A stretch of DNA of 64,000 bases from Apteryx mantelli (GCF_036417845.1 NC_089978.1:122604183-122668182); one strand, 5' to 3'; counted from the stretch's first letter, positions 26,015-39,680 are shown. The notes: generated by a model not told the origin, from the letters alone. Numbers and translations are program-made.

Positions 26015-26814
26015 CGTGGCCCGGCCTGTCCCGCTCGGCCGCTCTGTGGCGGCGGGGAAGGGGCGGGCGCTGCAGTTGCTAGGCGGGTTGCTAGTTCCCG
26101 CCTACCGCGGCCGCCAGGGTGGGTAGGTCTGTCTGGCTGCGGCGCGGCGCTGTCTGCGCGGCGGCGGCCGTTGGCGGAGGGGCCGCGTCCGGCCGGGGCG
26201 CGCGGAGCGCGGCGCAGGCGGCGCCCAGGAGCGGCGGGAGCCCCGCGGTGGCGCAGCGCTCGCCCGCCGCGTCGCGGGGAGGCCGCGCGGCCGGAGCGGG
26301 TAACGGCGCCCGGCAGAGGGCGGGCGGGGGCCGGCGGGACGCGGCGGGCGGGAGGGAGGGCGGCGGGGGCGGGCGGCGCTGCCCGGGCTGGGCCCGCCGC
26401 GGCCGCGCTCCTCCGCCCGGCGGGGGTCGCGGGGGAGGGGGCGGCGCGGCGGCGCCTGCGGAGGCGGTGGCGGTGGCGGCCCGGCGGCGCCTGCCGGCTC
26501 TGCCATGGAAACACCCGCCGTGCTGGAGCCCCGGCGGCGGGCGGGGAAGCAGCAGGGCGGGGCGGGGCGAGGCGGCGCGGCCTGGCCGCCGCCGCCGCGC
26601 GGGGAGGGAGCCGCCGCCGCCGCAGCCGGAGCGCGGGCGGCGCGGCCGCACCTGTCCGCGCCCCGCCGCAGCCTGGGGAGGGCTGGTGGGGCGGGGCGGG
26701 AGCGGGCGCCGCTGCTCCCGCCGGCGGCGGCGAGACGCGCCCGCGGCCGGGTGGCCCCACTCCCGGGGGAGGGGGGGAGGGGGCTGTGGCTTGAGGGTTG
26801 TGAAAGACAGACGG

Positions 26815-29242
26815 TGCCTGCAAAAACTTAGGCTGCACTGACAAGCCAGCTTAGGATTGGGCCCATTTATTAATAAATCTTTTTGTTAAGCAAACGGTGA
26901 AGTCGAGTCCGCTATCGATATGCTGTCCCAACGGGAACAGCGGCGGAGAAATCATGGAATTGAAACGAATCGACATCTTATGTATTTAGGCAGTAGTCAA
27001 ATCATGTGGTCAATACAGTGATGAAACCCCGGGAAATAAATACACGTCTAGCTCTGCCTCCTGGTTACTTTGTCAGGGGAAGTAGCCTGTAATTAGCTAA
27101 ACCTGTTTGACAGTAGAAAATACAAACTTGTTTTCCTGTTAACCTCAAATACTCTTTGGTCTTGCCTAAAGATCATGTGTACCTTTAATGGTTCTTTCTC
27201 CAGTGTCCCTTTTTAGCCCAGGCTTGCTTATTCATTTGTGCTGTCCAGAGCTCCTGCTGCTTTTGAAAACCTTAGCTCATTCAAAAGTGTAACAGAGGAT
27301 AGGATGTCTCTCTTGGATGCCTTATCTGCATGCACCTGCTCTTTCCCTTGCACTTGGGAACCCAGTAGTAGTTCAGGCATTAATAGACATCAAAGAATCT
27401 ATGTCAAACCTTAGGTCCTTTAAAAAAAACCACCAGCATGAACAACAAAAAAACTGGACTTTGCAGTTCACAGAATTATTGCTTCAATTTTCGATATAGT
27501 ATCAGTGCAAGCCCCTACTTTGCTAAGTGATTTCTTTTGCTATTTCAAAACTCCAAGCAACAAGTTCATGTTAGGGTAAGACTTGTTCAAAGCTTGATTT
27601 CAGGAAACAGTCACTTAGGAAACTCACATGCATAAATTGCATAAAGCAACAAAAAGGAGTGAAAAAAGTTCCACTCATACTGAAGAAGGATTATGTATTT
27701 TAGTCTATAGCGTTGGGCAGTGTCACTCAAGGCTGATATTTCTGGAAACTAGCACATAGTTCAAAATACTAACTGATTTTTGTCTCCTTTTTTTCAAAGG
27801 ATTCTCAACTCTTAGTGTACCAAAAAAAATTTTTTTAAAGGGCCAATTTTAAAGACCGAATTCTCTATTCTTTTATTGTGTTGTGTCTCTGTGCGTCTTC
27901 AGAACAAGTGAAAGGTGTTTCAGACAGCAGAAATCCCATCTAGTCCTTTAAGTTGGAGAAGGTCAACTTATAGTTGAGTTAGTTTGGAAGTTCAGCTGAT
28001 CTTTGAAAATGTTGGAACAGCAGATTGTGTGTGTGTATCAAAATTAACAGGGACAGAGTAATACATCTAGAGGTATTTACCTCTGTAGTTCAACCTTATA
28101 GTTGGAATGCATAGGTAACACTAAATTCTCCAAAATCATTCATATTCATAACTAAATGCCCAGGTAGCCTGTTATTTCAAATACATTCTTTTTAAGAAAC
28201 ATCTATTGTCTCTTTCTTGATGAGGAAGTGGAGTGGAAGTGGAGTGGGAACTTAATTTATCAGCTTGAATGGCCATTTTGCTCAAAAAACTTAGAGCTGA
28301 GCTGTCTCTTGACTTAAACTTTACTTTAAAAAGGACTTAAATTATCCTGGGTCAGATCTATACCAGCTACTCTATTTCTCAAAAGCAACAAAAAATAGGT
28401 CCCATTTGATTTTAATACACTTGACTAGATTATTGCTTTCTTTAGTAGCATAATGTAATTTAGAGTGATGTAAAAGGAGTCAAAAGCTTGTTCTTCTCTT
28501 ATCAGTTACCTTCCTCAGAGAAGCTGTCCGCTTAGGTTCTTATTTTGAGCTGAAACACATGCAAGTTTCTGTTCACATTAGGCTGACTGTTTCACCAATC
28601 TCGTGTTGCAATGACAAAAGATTTTCTTTTGACTCTAGGTAAAGACTCAATCTAATAGTTGTGGTTTGAGCTGGGACAAAAGAAGGGGGTGTTTCCAAAT
28701 GAGTGCTGACAAAGCTCAGGCTTTTGTATCAGTCTTTAGAAATGACAGTAATGGCCTTTGTGCCTGATATTTTGACAAATAAGTTTTTGCTAACATAAGT
28801 AATACAGATTTTCAGGAAATAAACAGAAAAATACCAGCGCAACGTAGCTAACCTAAACTGTCAAGCACATCTAAAATATTAAGAAGAAAACACTATTTAC
28901 CATAACGAGTAAAGGATAAAAACTGTCTTCGGGAAAAACAAAAAGAACTTTCTATTTGACTTTCAGCGACTAACAGATTGAGTTTGAGGGTTCTGTTGAA
29001 CTCTGCCATTGTAGAGACTAAGAACTATTTTACTCTGACACCTGTGAGGAATTTCTGACTCCAGAGTTATTTAGACTTCAAAATGCAGAACTTTCAGTGA
29101 TAGTTGCACATATTTATCTTCCATGTGATTGACTTTTAGGTGGTAACAAGCATGATGTTGGATACTGAATAGGTTGCATCCGTGTCTACAAGTTGGAAAC
29201 TTTAGCATACTTTAACAGCATTTTTTTTTCCTCAACCTTCAG
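26815..29242 (+). other. CGGBP1: Presumed CGGBP1 leader intron
   Basis: This is AT-rich DNA between the CpG island and the CGGBP1 coding exon. A T-rich tract ends in CCTTCAG at 29242, 22 bases before the start codon. That is a strong acceptor, so the coding exon is probably joined to one or more untranslated exons in the CpG island, as in the mammalian gene. I could not place the leader donor; a GTAACG at about 26290 is one of several possibilities. No other exon is evident. Confidence 0.55.
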
Positions 29243-29264
29243 GACAAGTTTATTGAAGGCAACA

Positions 29265-29768
29265 ATGGAACGATTTGGAGTAAAGTCGGCCCCTTCACGT
29301 AACCGCTCGAAGACTGCTTTATATGTAACGCCTCAGGATCGTGTAACAGAGTTTGGCAGTGAACTGCATGAAGATGGAGGAAAACTGTTCTGTACTTCAT
29401 GCAACGTGGTTCTGAATCATGTTCGCAAGTCTGCAATCAACGACCACCTCAAGTCTAAAACGCATACAAAGCGAAAGGCAGAGTTTGAAGAACAGAACGT
29501 CAGGAAGAAGCAAAGGACTCTGACTGCCTCCCTTCAGTGCAACAGCACTGCTCAGACAGAGAAAACCAGCGTCATCCAGGACTTTGTGAAAATGTGCCTG
29601 GAAGCAAATATTCCACTTGAGAAGGCTGATCATCCGTCAGTGCGAGCCTTCCTATCCCGCTACGTCAAGAATGGGAGTTCCATACCTAAGTCAGACCAGC
29701 TAAGGAAAGCATACCTGCCTGATGGGTATGACAATGAGAACCAACTCATCAATACCGAAGACCGTTGA
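29265..29768 (+). CDS. CGGBP1: CGGBP1, CGG triplet repeat-binding protein 1
   Basis: A complete single-exon CDS of 167 residues, the same length as the mammalian protein. It is a small nuclear DNA-binding protein that binds unmethylated CGG repeats and represses transcription. A BED-like zinc finger is formed by C43, C46, H61 and H67, within LFCTSCNVVLNHV and DHLKSKTH. A basic nuclear-localisation stretch follows (about residues 69-84, KRKAEFEEQNVRKKQR). The C-terminal part (about 100-155) derives from a hAT-family transposase. The ATG at 29265 has A at -3 and G at +4 and lies 22 bases after a CAG acceptor. The frame is open 24 codons further upstream, but that crosses the acceptor and is intronic. 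It diverges from ZNF654 across the CpG island. Confidence 0.98.
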   Translation: MERFGVKSAPSRNRSKTALYVTPQDRVTEFGSELHEDGGKLFCTSCNVVLNHVRKSAINDHLKSKTHTKRKAEFEEQNVRKKQRTLTASLQCNSTAQTEKTSVIQDFVKMCLEANIPLEKADHPSVRAFLSRYVKNGSSIPKSDQLRKAYLPDGYDNENQLINTEDR

Positions 29769-32700
29769 GAAGAAAACTGTTTTCCATCATCGTTGTGAAG
29801 TTTTACATATTGATGGTGTCGTTTATTTTTATATTCATGCATATATACAGTGTTACATATTGGTTTTACAAGCTATTTTGTATTATTGTAGAAATGACAA
29901 TCTGTTTGTGAACTTAGTGATATGCCACAGACTGTTGCTAACCCTGCTGCAGACTTCAGAGCTACATTGATGTAGAACTCTCAATGAAAGTAGGGAACGT
30001 GTCTGGCATACACCCTATCTATGTTCAGTCCAGCTGTAACTGACACTAAGAAAAAGGCACTTGAATGGAGGACCTCACTTGCCTAAACTGTGCATCTATA
30101 TATACAAGGAAGATGGTGTGATAGGAATGGTTAATTGTATCAGTGGATGGCTTTGTCCAGTATCCTGTCCATGACTGACCAAGAAAAAGTACCGCACATT
30201 TGAAGTGCGAGAAGCTGTAGAATGGTTAGTTAAAATATAAGTGATATTTTGGGGGAGGATTATTGATAATTCCTGTTGAAGTTTGGTTTATATTCTAAAA
30301 CAGAAAACATTTTTCTTCTAGAATACTCTTATCCTATCTGATGCAACTGTGGATGTATTCATTATCTAGCTTAACAGCCAGTCTCTTGTATGGAGCTCTG
30401 GACTTCACTGCTCTCATAAAGCAAGGAGTTCTGCAGGTTCACCATGCACACTTTTTAAATCACCATTTCCTTTTCTCAGTTTAACTTGTTCCCTTCTGTT
30501 TCAGTGCCAATCTTGGAATATTAAATTGACGAACTAATAAGTGTGTGTGGTTTGCAATGCAGCTGCTAGCCAATGAAAATTGGACCAAGATCTTAGTAGA
30601 GAGGATTAATGCCTTTTTTTTTTTTCTTCTTCTTAGCAGGACAACGGATGCTGAATCTAAATTGGGGGTAGGGGAGGCACTAAGTAGTGGAGTTGAGCAG
30701 GCCTGTTACACTGCACAGAAAAGGGACTTCCCCATCTCTCCCTGAAGGTCCTTTACTTTTCTGAACTCATCCTCACCCTTTTAGTCAAAGGAGGTAAAGT
30801 GATTAAAATAGTTTTCAAAATAGTTACTGCAAAGGCTATTCAGTATCTGTAAGCATGACTAGGAAAGCGTATATACTTCAAAGCTACACTGGAAGTACAG
30901 ACCTGGGCTATATTTCTTTTTCTGTGCCAAGACCACATCTACTGTACGGGCAAAAAGTAGAATCATAAACTGGAGAATTTTAATAATGTTGCCCTCTCCC
31001 AATCTAGTAAACTACTATTAAACTATTCCAAGTTATTATGCCAAATAGTCCACTCAACTTCGTGGTCTGTAAAGTTTTTGAATGGAAGCAGGGAGCATTG
31101 TGCAAGGTGCTAGAACATGACCAACTTCTGCCTACCCTCTTCTTCTCTGGATTCCCCTTAGAAGCTCTAAATTCAAGGAGATGCCAAGCATCTCCTAGTA
31201 ACAGAAATCCTCCACTCAGTGGACATAATGGTGTAAGCGTGCTTTAACTCCCTCAAGTGGAGCTGGTGGTTCTGTTCAGCTTCCTTTCCCCTCACAAAGT
31301 TTCACAGTATTTTACTCCTTTTATTCAGGATATTTACAGCAATATTAATTAATTGCTAAGAGACACAAAACCCATTTATTTTGTTTCTGTAGCTATTCCT
31401 AGAGCAGAGCCTCTCTTGCTGGATTAAAACAGACTTACATACTTAGTAATAACTGTTTTTTGTGCAGTTAGCTTCTAAAGAAATGCACTTGTTTTACAAT
31501 ATAACCATTTCTTGTAGCTGCCTGCTAGAAGAGATGTTTGTATAACTGAGAAAAAAAAAAAAACAGAAGGCTGCCTATCCATGAATACCAATACACAGGT
31601 ACTCAGCACACTGCTGCACCTTTGATCCCTTTTGAAACCAGTGGGACTCCATGCAGTCAGCAATCCTGTCAATGATACTGGTTTCTGGTTTAGAACTTAG
31701 GCCAGAAATAACAGAAGCAATTTTTTTCCTCTAATCCTAGATATCAACATATGCCTTCCCAAATATCATTTACTATTGCACAAACTTGGTTTTAACTTAA
31801 GATCATGAACTGCCTTGGGCTAGTACTGTTTCATAAATCCTCTTAAGCCAAGTGAAAGGTACACTGCCAATAGCCTTTTCTGTCCTAAGAATAATTGAAA
31901 GTCTTCTTTTTACAGTAGCTGTTTCAGTGCAGGGAAGCAACATCCTTGCTTAATTTTTTTTTAAGCTTATAAATGCTATCTTAGAATTGAAGCAAATAGA
32001 AAACAATGGAGTGCTGAGAAATCAAGCTTCCATTAAAATGAAAGCATTTAGAGAAGAATGGTATGATGAAAAGGTATGAATCTGAGCTATTTAGATAAGT
32101 CCTTGCTAACTGGGAGCTTCACAGGCTGTATCACATAACCATTTATATAGAATTTAGAATGTAGTAAGTTTTCTGCTAGACTGGCAGACTGACAGACATT
32201 TTGAAAAGCTTAATGGTAACATTAAATATGCTCTTGCTCAACTGAGAAAGATCTGAAGTCATTTGCAAGGTTTTATTTGAAAGTAAAAGTTAGCAATATC
32301 AGCAGCTTTTGCTAAAAAAGAGAAAATCAGTTATTTTCGATAGGGCAAAACAACAAAGAACACTTAGTTTCTCAAAAGCTTGCTGTCTCCTTGTAAAGCA
32401 AAATCTGTATATAGAACCTCAATTTACAGAATTAATACCATTTATTTTTAATGCAGAGGATACCAGCCTCAAGATAAACCTTACTAGTGTAGCCATAGGC
32501 TACAAACTTTTAGCAATTTGGAAATAAAAATTGAGCATCAAGATTTTGAATGGAACTGACTTAATCTGAACTTAACTCAGATACACAGCAGCTTGTAGGA
32601 CAATGGTGGCTTAACAATAGGATGCTTCTGTTAGAAAAAAAAAAAACATTTCTGAAGGTTTATGAAAGTCAACATACTGAACCATTACAGCAAATACCCA

Positions 32701-33890
32701 CAGTGGAATAAAACAATGAAAAATAAAGCACTTCTAGGTAATCTAGAAAGAACAATGAACAAGCAAGTTTATATTTACAGACATAACCCAAACCGTCAAC
32801 AAGACGGTTACACTTATTTTCTTTTAAAGTAAAAGTGGTTCCACTCAGTCTTGGAATTGAATCCTGCAAATGGTCAGGTTCAGACCATTATTTTGCCATT
32901 GTAGCTGTAGATGGACAAAGCATAACCTTAGTTTAGTTACTATTGATCTTAGAGAAGATTTACAACAGAAGTTACTTTCTGGTAGGTCAAAGCCTAAGTA
33001 ATAACAAATTCCTAGAACAGAGGCTGTGGTTAAGTTGTTTAACAGTCTCTATGGGGTTTTCCTTTTTCTGCAAGAACACTGTGTTATTTTTCCATGTATT
33101 TCCTGTAAAGAATATTCTCAAAAGTAAAGGGAGGATGGTAGGAACTTCTGCTTTTCATTTTACATACTTATGTAGGGCTGGCTATAAGGGATACTTTTCT
33201 CTCAGGTGGTTTTATTAATATATTTGAAGCTCGAAATGTAATTAAAAACATTTTTTTCTACTCTGACCATGTACTTATATTAGTTTAGCCAATGACAGCT
33301 AAAGTGACTTTGAAGTGCTTTTCTTAGAACAACACTTTCAAAGAGTAAAATACTAGACAAAACCAACATTTTCTGTTTTGTGACTACTTACGTTACATGT
33401 ATGCACCATGTTAGTTTCAGCTTGCATGTTCCTGGAAAACCATAAGCGAGTTCTAATATTTTAAGCAGTTTAAAGCCTGTAATTTGGCTGGTCTTTAGAG
33501 GAGGTGAAACATTTGACAATGAAAGGGAAAGCTGTTTTTCAGTTGAGAGAGAAACTTGATTCTGCAAAGTATGGGATATTCTCATGATAGAAGGACTGTT
33601 TTTAGTCTGAGCCCCTTTTAACGATTCTGTTGAACTGAACGGTGAAATACTCCCTGCTAGGTTTTGTAGCATAATGAGCAGGTTTTCAGGAAAAAAGTGG
33701 AAGAGCTGGAAGTTTGGCAAGGATGATCTCTATTTATATTTACATATAACAAGAGGCAAAACTCACTGCTGTTGTGTTCCCATTGTACTCACTGCTAATT
33801 CTTTGTGTAATTTGAGTGCTTGTTGTCTTTGTACAATTTTAAAGTTGTGTCTAACTTTCAAAATAAATTTTTTTTAACGAAGCTTCTCAT
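29769..33890 (+). other. CGGBP1: Probable CGGBP1 3' UTR
   Basis: AT-rich sequence follows the CGGBP1 stop with no supportable ORF on either strand. The mammalian mRNA has a 3' UTR of several kilobases, so much of this interval is likely transcribed. Candidate AATAAA signals occur at 32523, 32707 and 33862. The last is followed by T-rich and GT-rich sequence and is my preferred end. The 110-residue minus-strand ORF at 33388-33720 is antisense to this UTR and has no recognisable features. Confidence 0.5.
33862..33867 (+). terminator. CGGBP1: Candidate CGGBP1 polyadenylation signal
   Basis: AATAAA is followed at once by a T8 run and then by GT-rich sequence within 60 bases, which fits a cleavage and polyadenylation site. 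Using it would give a 3' UTR of about 4.1 kb. Another AATAAA near 34217 is an alternative. Confidence 0.35.
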
Positions 33891-36800
33891 TGTAATAATG
33901 GTATTTGAGTTTAGTCTGTTTTGGATTAGTGAGCATGCTTTCCTTTATTTTTGTTTTGTAAATAAGGATGTTTTGCTAATAGTAAGTGGCACACAGGAGT
34001 GGTTTTATTGAAAGAAGTGATGAACTTATGATTAGATATTGGAGTGAAGCTGAAACTATCTGAGTTCAGTTTCCTGCAGTGCCACAGGACTTCCTGTTAA
34101 AACAGTAAGACCGGAATAAGTGATTTAAGTTTTTATATTAAAATATTATTGGAAGAGAAATGCTTTACTTTGTAAAGTTTTCATTTGGTAATGGAAAAAA
34201 TAGTCCTTTTTTAAAATAAAGGAATACCTTTTTCATAGAATTTATGCATGATCTCTTATTTCACCAACAAGATGGACAGAGAAATTGTGGCAGTTCACAT
34301 TTAAAGGTAATGCAATGTAGTGGAAATAGATGCTGACAAAAAGAAAAAAAATTGTCCATGCCATTTTTGATATAACTCTTATTTTGAAGAAGTTTGACTG
34401 TTGATGTATCAATACAATCACACTCAAATCTGTGTTTCAGGAATGATTATACAGACCCCCTGTTGCCAGTCAAGTATGTGACTTCCCTCTTCCTCATGAC
34501 AGAGGTTCTCTGATCATGCCTTCTGTTACAAGTGACGGTTGAGTGAAATAATCAAGGTTAAGCATTTTGACATTGCAATAAATGATTTGTAGGTACAGGT
34601 TCTTTCATCTGCCTAATGCTGTAGAAACCCCTTCCTGAAACGGCCTGAAATGTAGAAGAGTCAGGTCTTTCCAAACTGTCTGCAAAAAAGGTCAGAGTTT
34701 GATCTGCATCTGCTTTATAGACTTACTTCATGGAAATTGAGCAAATACATCAGCCGATCAAATCAAGTGTAGGTTTGATATGCAAGACCCTTCTCCTGAA
34801 TTGTCTGGCCTGACATCTCACTATGGATCAAGGATAAACAAACTCCTACAACCTCTTGATTCGTGAATTTATCATTCATTTCTCATTCCCATTCATTTTC
34901 AGGTGACAGCTCATTAAGATCAAGTTGCTTTTTGTTGCCCTTATACCAAATGGAAAAGCAGAAGAGAAAGATGTACCTTCTTATAAAGTTTTTTTTATGT
35001 TGGCAGCTCCCCTTTGAAACACGCTATTTATACTTGCAAAACTAATATATCGGTAAGGATTTGTGTGAAAGCTGTTGCAGAATCAGGTGAGGTGTGAAAT
35101 TAAAGTTTACTAATTAGGCCATGCTAAACTCCTATGACAACATTTTATTTCTTAAGTGAATCATGTGATTTAGTCCATATCCAAGATGGAGTGAGCTGAA
35201 GTGTACAATAACTGCTTTTAGGCCATGCTTATCTTGATAATTAGGTTTGGCGTTTGTCATTTACATAGGCTGGGCAGGAGTGGAAGGATAGACAATCTGT
35301 GGAAGCTCTGCTTAAGTCAGGTAAGGAATTTTTCCTGTGCATCTCACCACTTCTCTCTTTCTGCAAGGTGTTTGGAATTTGTGGGTCTTCTGGTAGTAGA
35401 GGCCATTTCCTCTTTAGTATCCAGAAGCAGACAGTCCATCTCAGCTGAGAACACAAGATGCAGGCTCTGAGGTACAATATAGAGAACTACTGCTAACGTT
35501 GCTCATGGTTGGCTGAGGGTAGCCTCAAGACCAATTTGAAACGCTGTACACTAAGTATAAAAATAGAACGGTTTACATGATAAACAATTGTTGAATAGCT
35601 ATTCCAGTCTGTACCCTACCTGGTTGAGCTTTTGAGTGTCCTGATCCCATCCTCCCTTTAAGTTTCAGAAACCAGAAAAATTTGAAGATTTAGTCTTGCT
35701 AGAAGAGTGCAGCTTATAGCAATGGAGGGGAGGGAGGGCATCATTCAGCAGTTCAGTTCAAGGTTGAGTATGCACGCCCCATGCTCAATCTGCACTTAAG
35801 AAACTGATGTAAGGTGTTTGTAACAGTAAAGCTTTGCTCATTCGTTAAACTGAATTTGCTCAGGGAAAGCAGGGAGATGCAGAGAAACTCAGTGTGTGAA
35901 AAAGGAAAGAATTTGCATAGAAATGAAGTAGCTGATCTCTCCACAAATGCTGAGGTACACTAATGAGGCATGAAGATGGGCCACGGGGACCACTCCACCG
36001 CCATGCAGGTGGTAGCACACACTACTGCAGCCTGTGCAATCAATAGTGAAAGGTAGGGAGCTGGATGGGAGAGCCTGTCTGCACAGACAGGCTCTAAATT
36101 ATTGTTCTAATTCTTGAAGAGATTAAAGCTTCCTCATGCAGTGTTATGGAGGTAATTTTCAGCAGACTTACTGGAAAGTTGAGGAAGACCCTCAAACTTT
36201 TAAAAATGTAAATAGGACAAAACCAGATAAACTAATTAAAATAGAACTAGAATATCCCCCCCCTCAAAAAAAACAAACAAACAAAAAAACCACCCACCTT
36301 CCAAAAAGTTTAAAAAGATGAAAGAACCATTAGAAATGGTCAAGGCTTTTTAAACAAGATGAAAATTTTGACTTTTTTTTTAAGCTCCATCCAGGTGGAT
36401 GCCAAAACGTAAGGAACAAACTTGAATCCTAAACATCTGTCCATTTTTGAATGATTGTTTAACTGATTGTTTTGCTCCCTAATTAAAATTTAAGTTTTCT
36501 AATAAGGAAACAAGAATCAACTGCCAATATTACATGCCTAGAATAAACTTTGGGTAACCCATTAACACAAACACACAAGCTACACTGCCAGGAAACACAT
36601 CCCTTAATGACCAATTTTACTAAGCTTGTTATGGATTCAGCCACTAGATGTCTTTGCTATACAGAAATGTGATCTAACCCAGTCTGCACTACTAGTTTAC
36701 TATTCCCTTTTTTTTTTTCTCCTCCCTCTTAAGTGGAAGCTTGCTGTGTGCATAATTACGCTCAAGAAGTTTTCTTTCATAAAGATTTTCCATTAAGGCT

Positions 36801-39660
36801 GCATTGTAATATTGTTTCTAAAGCCATTTCATAATTTCTCACAAACATCAATATACAATTCTGCTGCTCATCATGTACTGAGCTAGGCACTTGTAGCCAT
36901 GAAATTTTGGCAAACCATACAATTATTTTCTCTAAAAGACTACTTTGAAAAAATCCTCATTAATTTAAATCTTTATTAAAGCATAATATATGTATATTTT
37001 AACATAGTATTTCATAACTGCATTATATTCTTCCCTGCTTTCTTTGTGATTGTTGTATTTGCATTATAAGAATTGATAGTGGCTGTATACAAAGTTCCTG
37101 ATCAGCCTTTGCTTGTTTCTAACTTTATGAAGGGCAGAATTTTTGGGAAGATTCAGCTAAATGGTTCTGATGTTTTAGAAATATTTAGATGTTAGAGAAA
37201 GATTTAGACGAAAAAGCATCCTGGGTATGCTGAAGAAGAACCCGTAAAACCCAAACCCAAATTACTTAGCATCTCCAAAATATAAGGCCAAGACTTGGAA
37301 ATAGGGGAAGCAATCACATCTCATACTCTAGATTATTGTAATCTAATGCAAATTAAAACCATTCAGACAGATGCATTTCTGACATTCCACAACTTTTGAA
37401 TAGTTGATTCATTCAGCTTCAAGAATAGCTTCATAATTTTTTAATATTATTTGAAATTAAGGTTGAGTTAAAGTAAAGCAAAAGAAATGAAAAAATGTAA
37501 AATAGTATTGTGTAAAATACTCTGGTGTATTGCTGCCTGTAAACTGAAGTCTCAATTGTGGGAGTACCTTAAAAAAAAAAAAAAAATCTGCAGCTGTGCT
37601 TGTTGCACTGTAAAGGGAGCCAGAGGGGGGTGCAAGAGATGTTTTGCCTTGAATTGCAAAGCAGTCTGAGATGCTGTGAAATGATTAAGTGGTTCACGTT
37701 TCAACCACACAAAAGACTACCGAGTAACCCATCAGATTTTTGCATACTATATTGCTTCCCCACCCCTTTCTCTGCCTTCTTGACTGAAGGAACTAGAGAA
37801 AGGAATCAGCTCAGACACGCACCATGGGTAAATCTAACAGGATGTAAGAGGCCATCTGAACTGCACTTTTTAAACCCACGAGAACCTCTCCCATCTCTAC
37901 CATGCCCAGCAAATGAAGGGTCCTCCAGTCATGTTTCTAAAAAGGATTTTACTGCACATCCTTCTAGTAATGCTGGCTCAGAGCAACTATCAAGTTTACG
38001 GTAAGATGCGGTCTTTAGTTACTAAATATTGGGAGGAGGGGGAAAAAAACACAAGCCAAAGCAATGCTTAATGTACTTTGGAGATAATCTATATCTTATT
38101 ATCATATCAGAGACTCCTAATTTGATTAAAGATGATAATGACAATAATTGAGAAATATTAGGTTACTATCTAGACCAAAACTCTGGTACTTGGGGACCAA
38201 ATACATCTTACTCTGTGGCCAAAGGCTCAGCCTTCAGGGGATTTCAATCAATTCTTCTAGCTCTGAATTGGATCCAGTTTACAATCAAAGTGTCCTTATC
38301 AGATCATTAAGTGTCCCTTCAATCATTTAGCTTAACACAGCCTAATTTTCATCCCACTTTCAACTCTGAATCTGCACAGTTTTTAAATAGAGAGGTTCTC
38401 CTAGCTCAGACTGATATGAGGGCTACACTGTGTCCAGTTCACTCCTGGTATTACTTTTACTATGGAGATTATTTTGATTCAAGTTCTTCCATGCTATTCT
38501 CATACACGAGTTGTAAATGTTAATTTTAAAAGGAAGGTGGTCATACAGAAAAGATGATAGCTACGGGGACGGATGTGCTTAGCTGCTGTTGTTTCATTTT
38601 AGGTACATCAACTGATAAATTATAAAAATAACATTTGTTATAAGATACCACTAAAGTTACACAAACAGTTGGAATGGGGAATATGAATCTTAGTTAAACA
38701 TGCATGACTAACTCTAATAATATATAGTGCCTTGCATGCTCCTGGTTTTGATGAATAAAACGCCTTGCTAATACTATAGAAAAGGTTAAATGAACATTCA
38801 GAGCACCTACCCATGAAGGGAAACCTAAACCTTTGGTTTAAAAGACATGAATTACCAGGGTCATTTAGATGCAACTCTCTTTTAATCAGGGTGTGATCTG
38901 AGCTCAGGCAAGCTACTGAATTGCTTCACATTTGAATTTCAGATGACTAAACTAACATCCTTCTCAAGTTGGTGTATCCAGAGTTGATATCGCCTTCATA
39001 CCTTAGTGGAAGTCTATTCTCTTCTTGTAAGAAGTTAACTACTGTTCCTTTAACTTCATTATGTCTGACTGTATTATTAGTTCCTCCCTCATCACCTGTC
39101 TGCATTATCTAATACAATTCATTAACACATGAGTGAACCTTTCCATATTCGTCTACCAGGTTTCTAGACACTGCTCTTAAGACAGAAAAATCATTTCTAC
39201 CACGATGCTTACAATATGTATCTTGTTTACAAAGAGATTAATCTATTTTATTCCTTGATCTACATCAAAATTACTTGAGGTTCTTTGAGAACAATTTCTT
39301 TCTATATTCATATAATACCGCAAATATCAGAATCATGTTTATAGGCATATTACAGAGCAAAAAACTTTGCAAGACAGTCTTTACAGAATCTTGATTTAAA
39401 TATTTGTATTTTTAATGTATTTATATTTAGGCATAAATTTTCCAAACTTGTCTAGTTTTTGCTTTGGTTAGAAGTAAACTGAAAGTTGAAGCCAAGTTAC
39501 TTCAGGTTTGCATGATGCCAATTTATACAAAGTTTCTCAAACTCCTACCAGAAGCTCAAGTTGACCACTCACAAATTTTGCACAAGGAGTTAATAATCAA
39601 ATCTTTGCTAAATTAGGGAAGGAGAGGGAACACATTTAAGATATTACAAGCAGATGGACT

Positions 39661-39680
39661 CCCCCCCCCCCCCCCCCCCC
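39661..39680. repeat. C20 homopolymer
   Basis: Exactly 20 consecutive cytosines in otherwise AT-rich DNA. Runs like this are slippage-prone, and the true length may differ from the assembly. Confidence 0.95.

Larger units (their letters stand above)
24750..26800. promoter_or_regulatory. CpG island with bidirectional ZNF654/CGGBP1 promoter
   Basis: GC content rises abruptly from AT-rich flanks to a dense CpG-rich block of about 2 kb. ZNF654 exon 1 lies inside it on the minus strand, and CGGBP1 lies downstream on the plus strand, so the two genes diverge from this island. In mammals the same pair is also arranged head to head. The central, less GC-rich part (about 25650-26015) carries five CCAAT boxes, which is the usual makeup of a bidirectional housekeeping promoter. 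GC-box-like GGGCGGG motifs occur on both sides. Long ORFs here on both strands are produced by the composition and are not genes. Confidence 0.9.

Noticed and set aside
24710-26844. Many long ORFs on both strands, up to about 307 residues
   Set aside because: They are Pro/Ala/Gly/Arg-rich products of CpG-island composition. Only the minus-strand exon at 25410-25541 has gene support.
35225-35325. A short ORF beginning MLILIIRFGVCHL and ending at a CAG/GTAAGG donor
   Set aside because: The donor is good but leaves phase 0, whereas the BTLA Ig exon needs phase 1, and the sequence is not signal-like after the first residues.
37600-38004. A 134-residue plus-strand ORF ending at a GTAAG-like sequence
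   Set aside because: It has no recognisable domain, does not begin with ATG, and no partner exon is visible.
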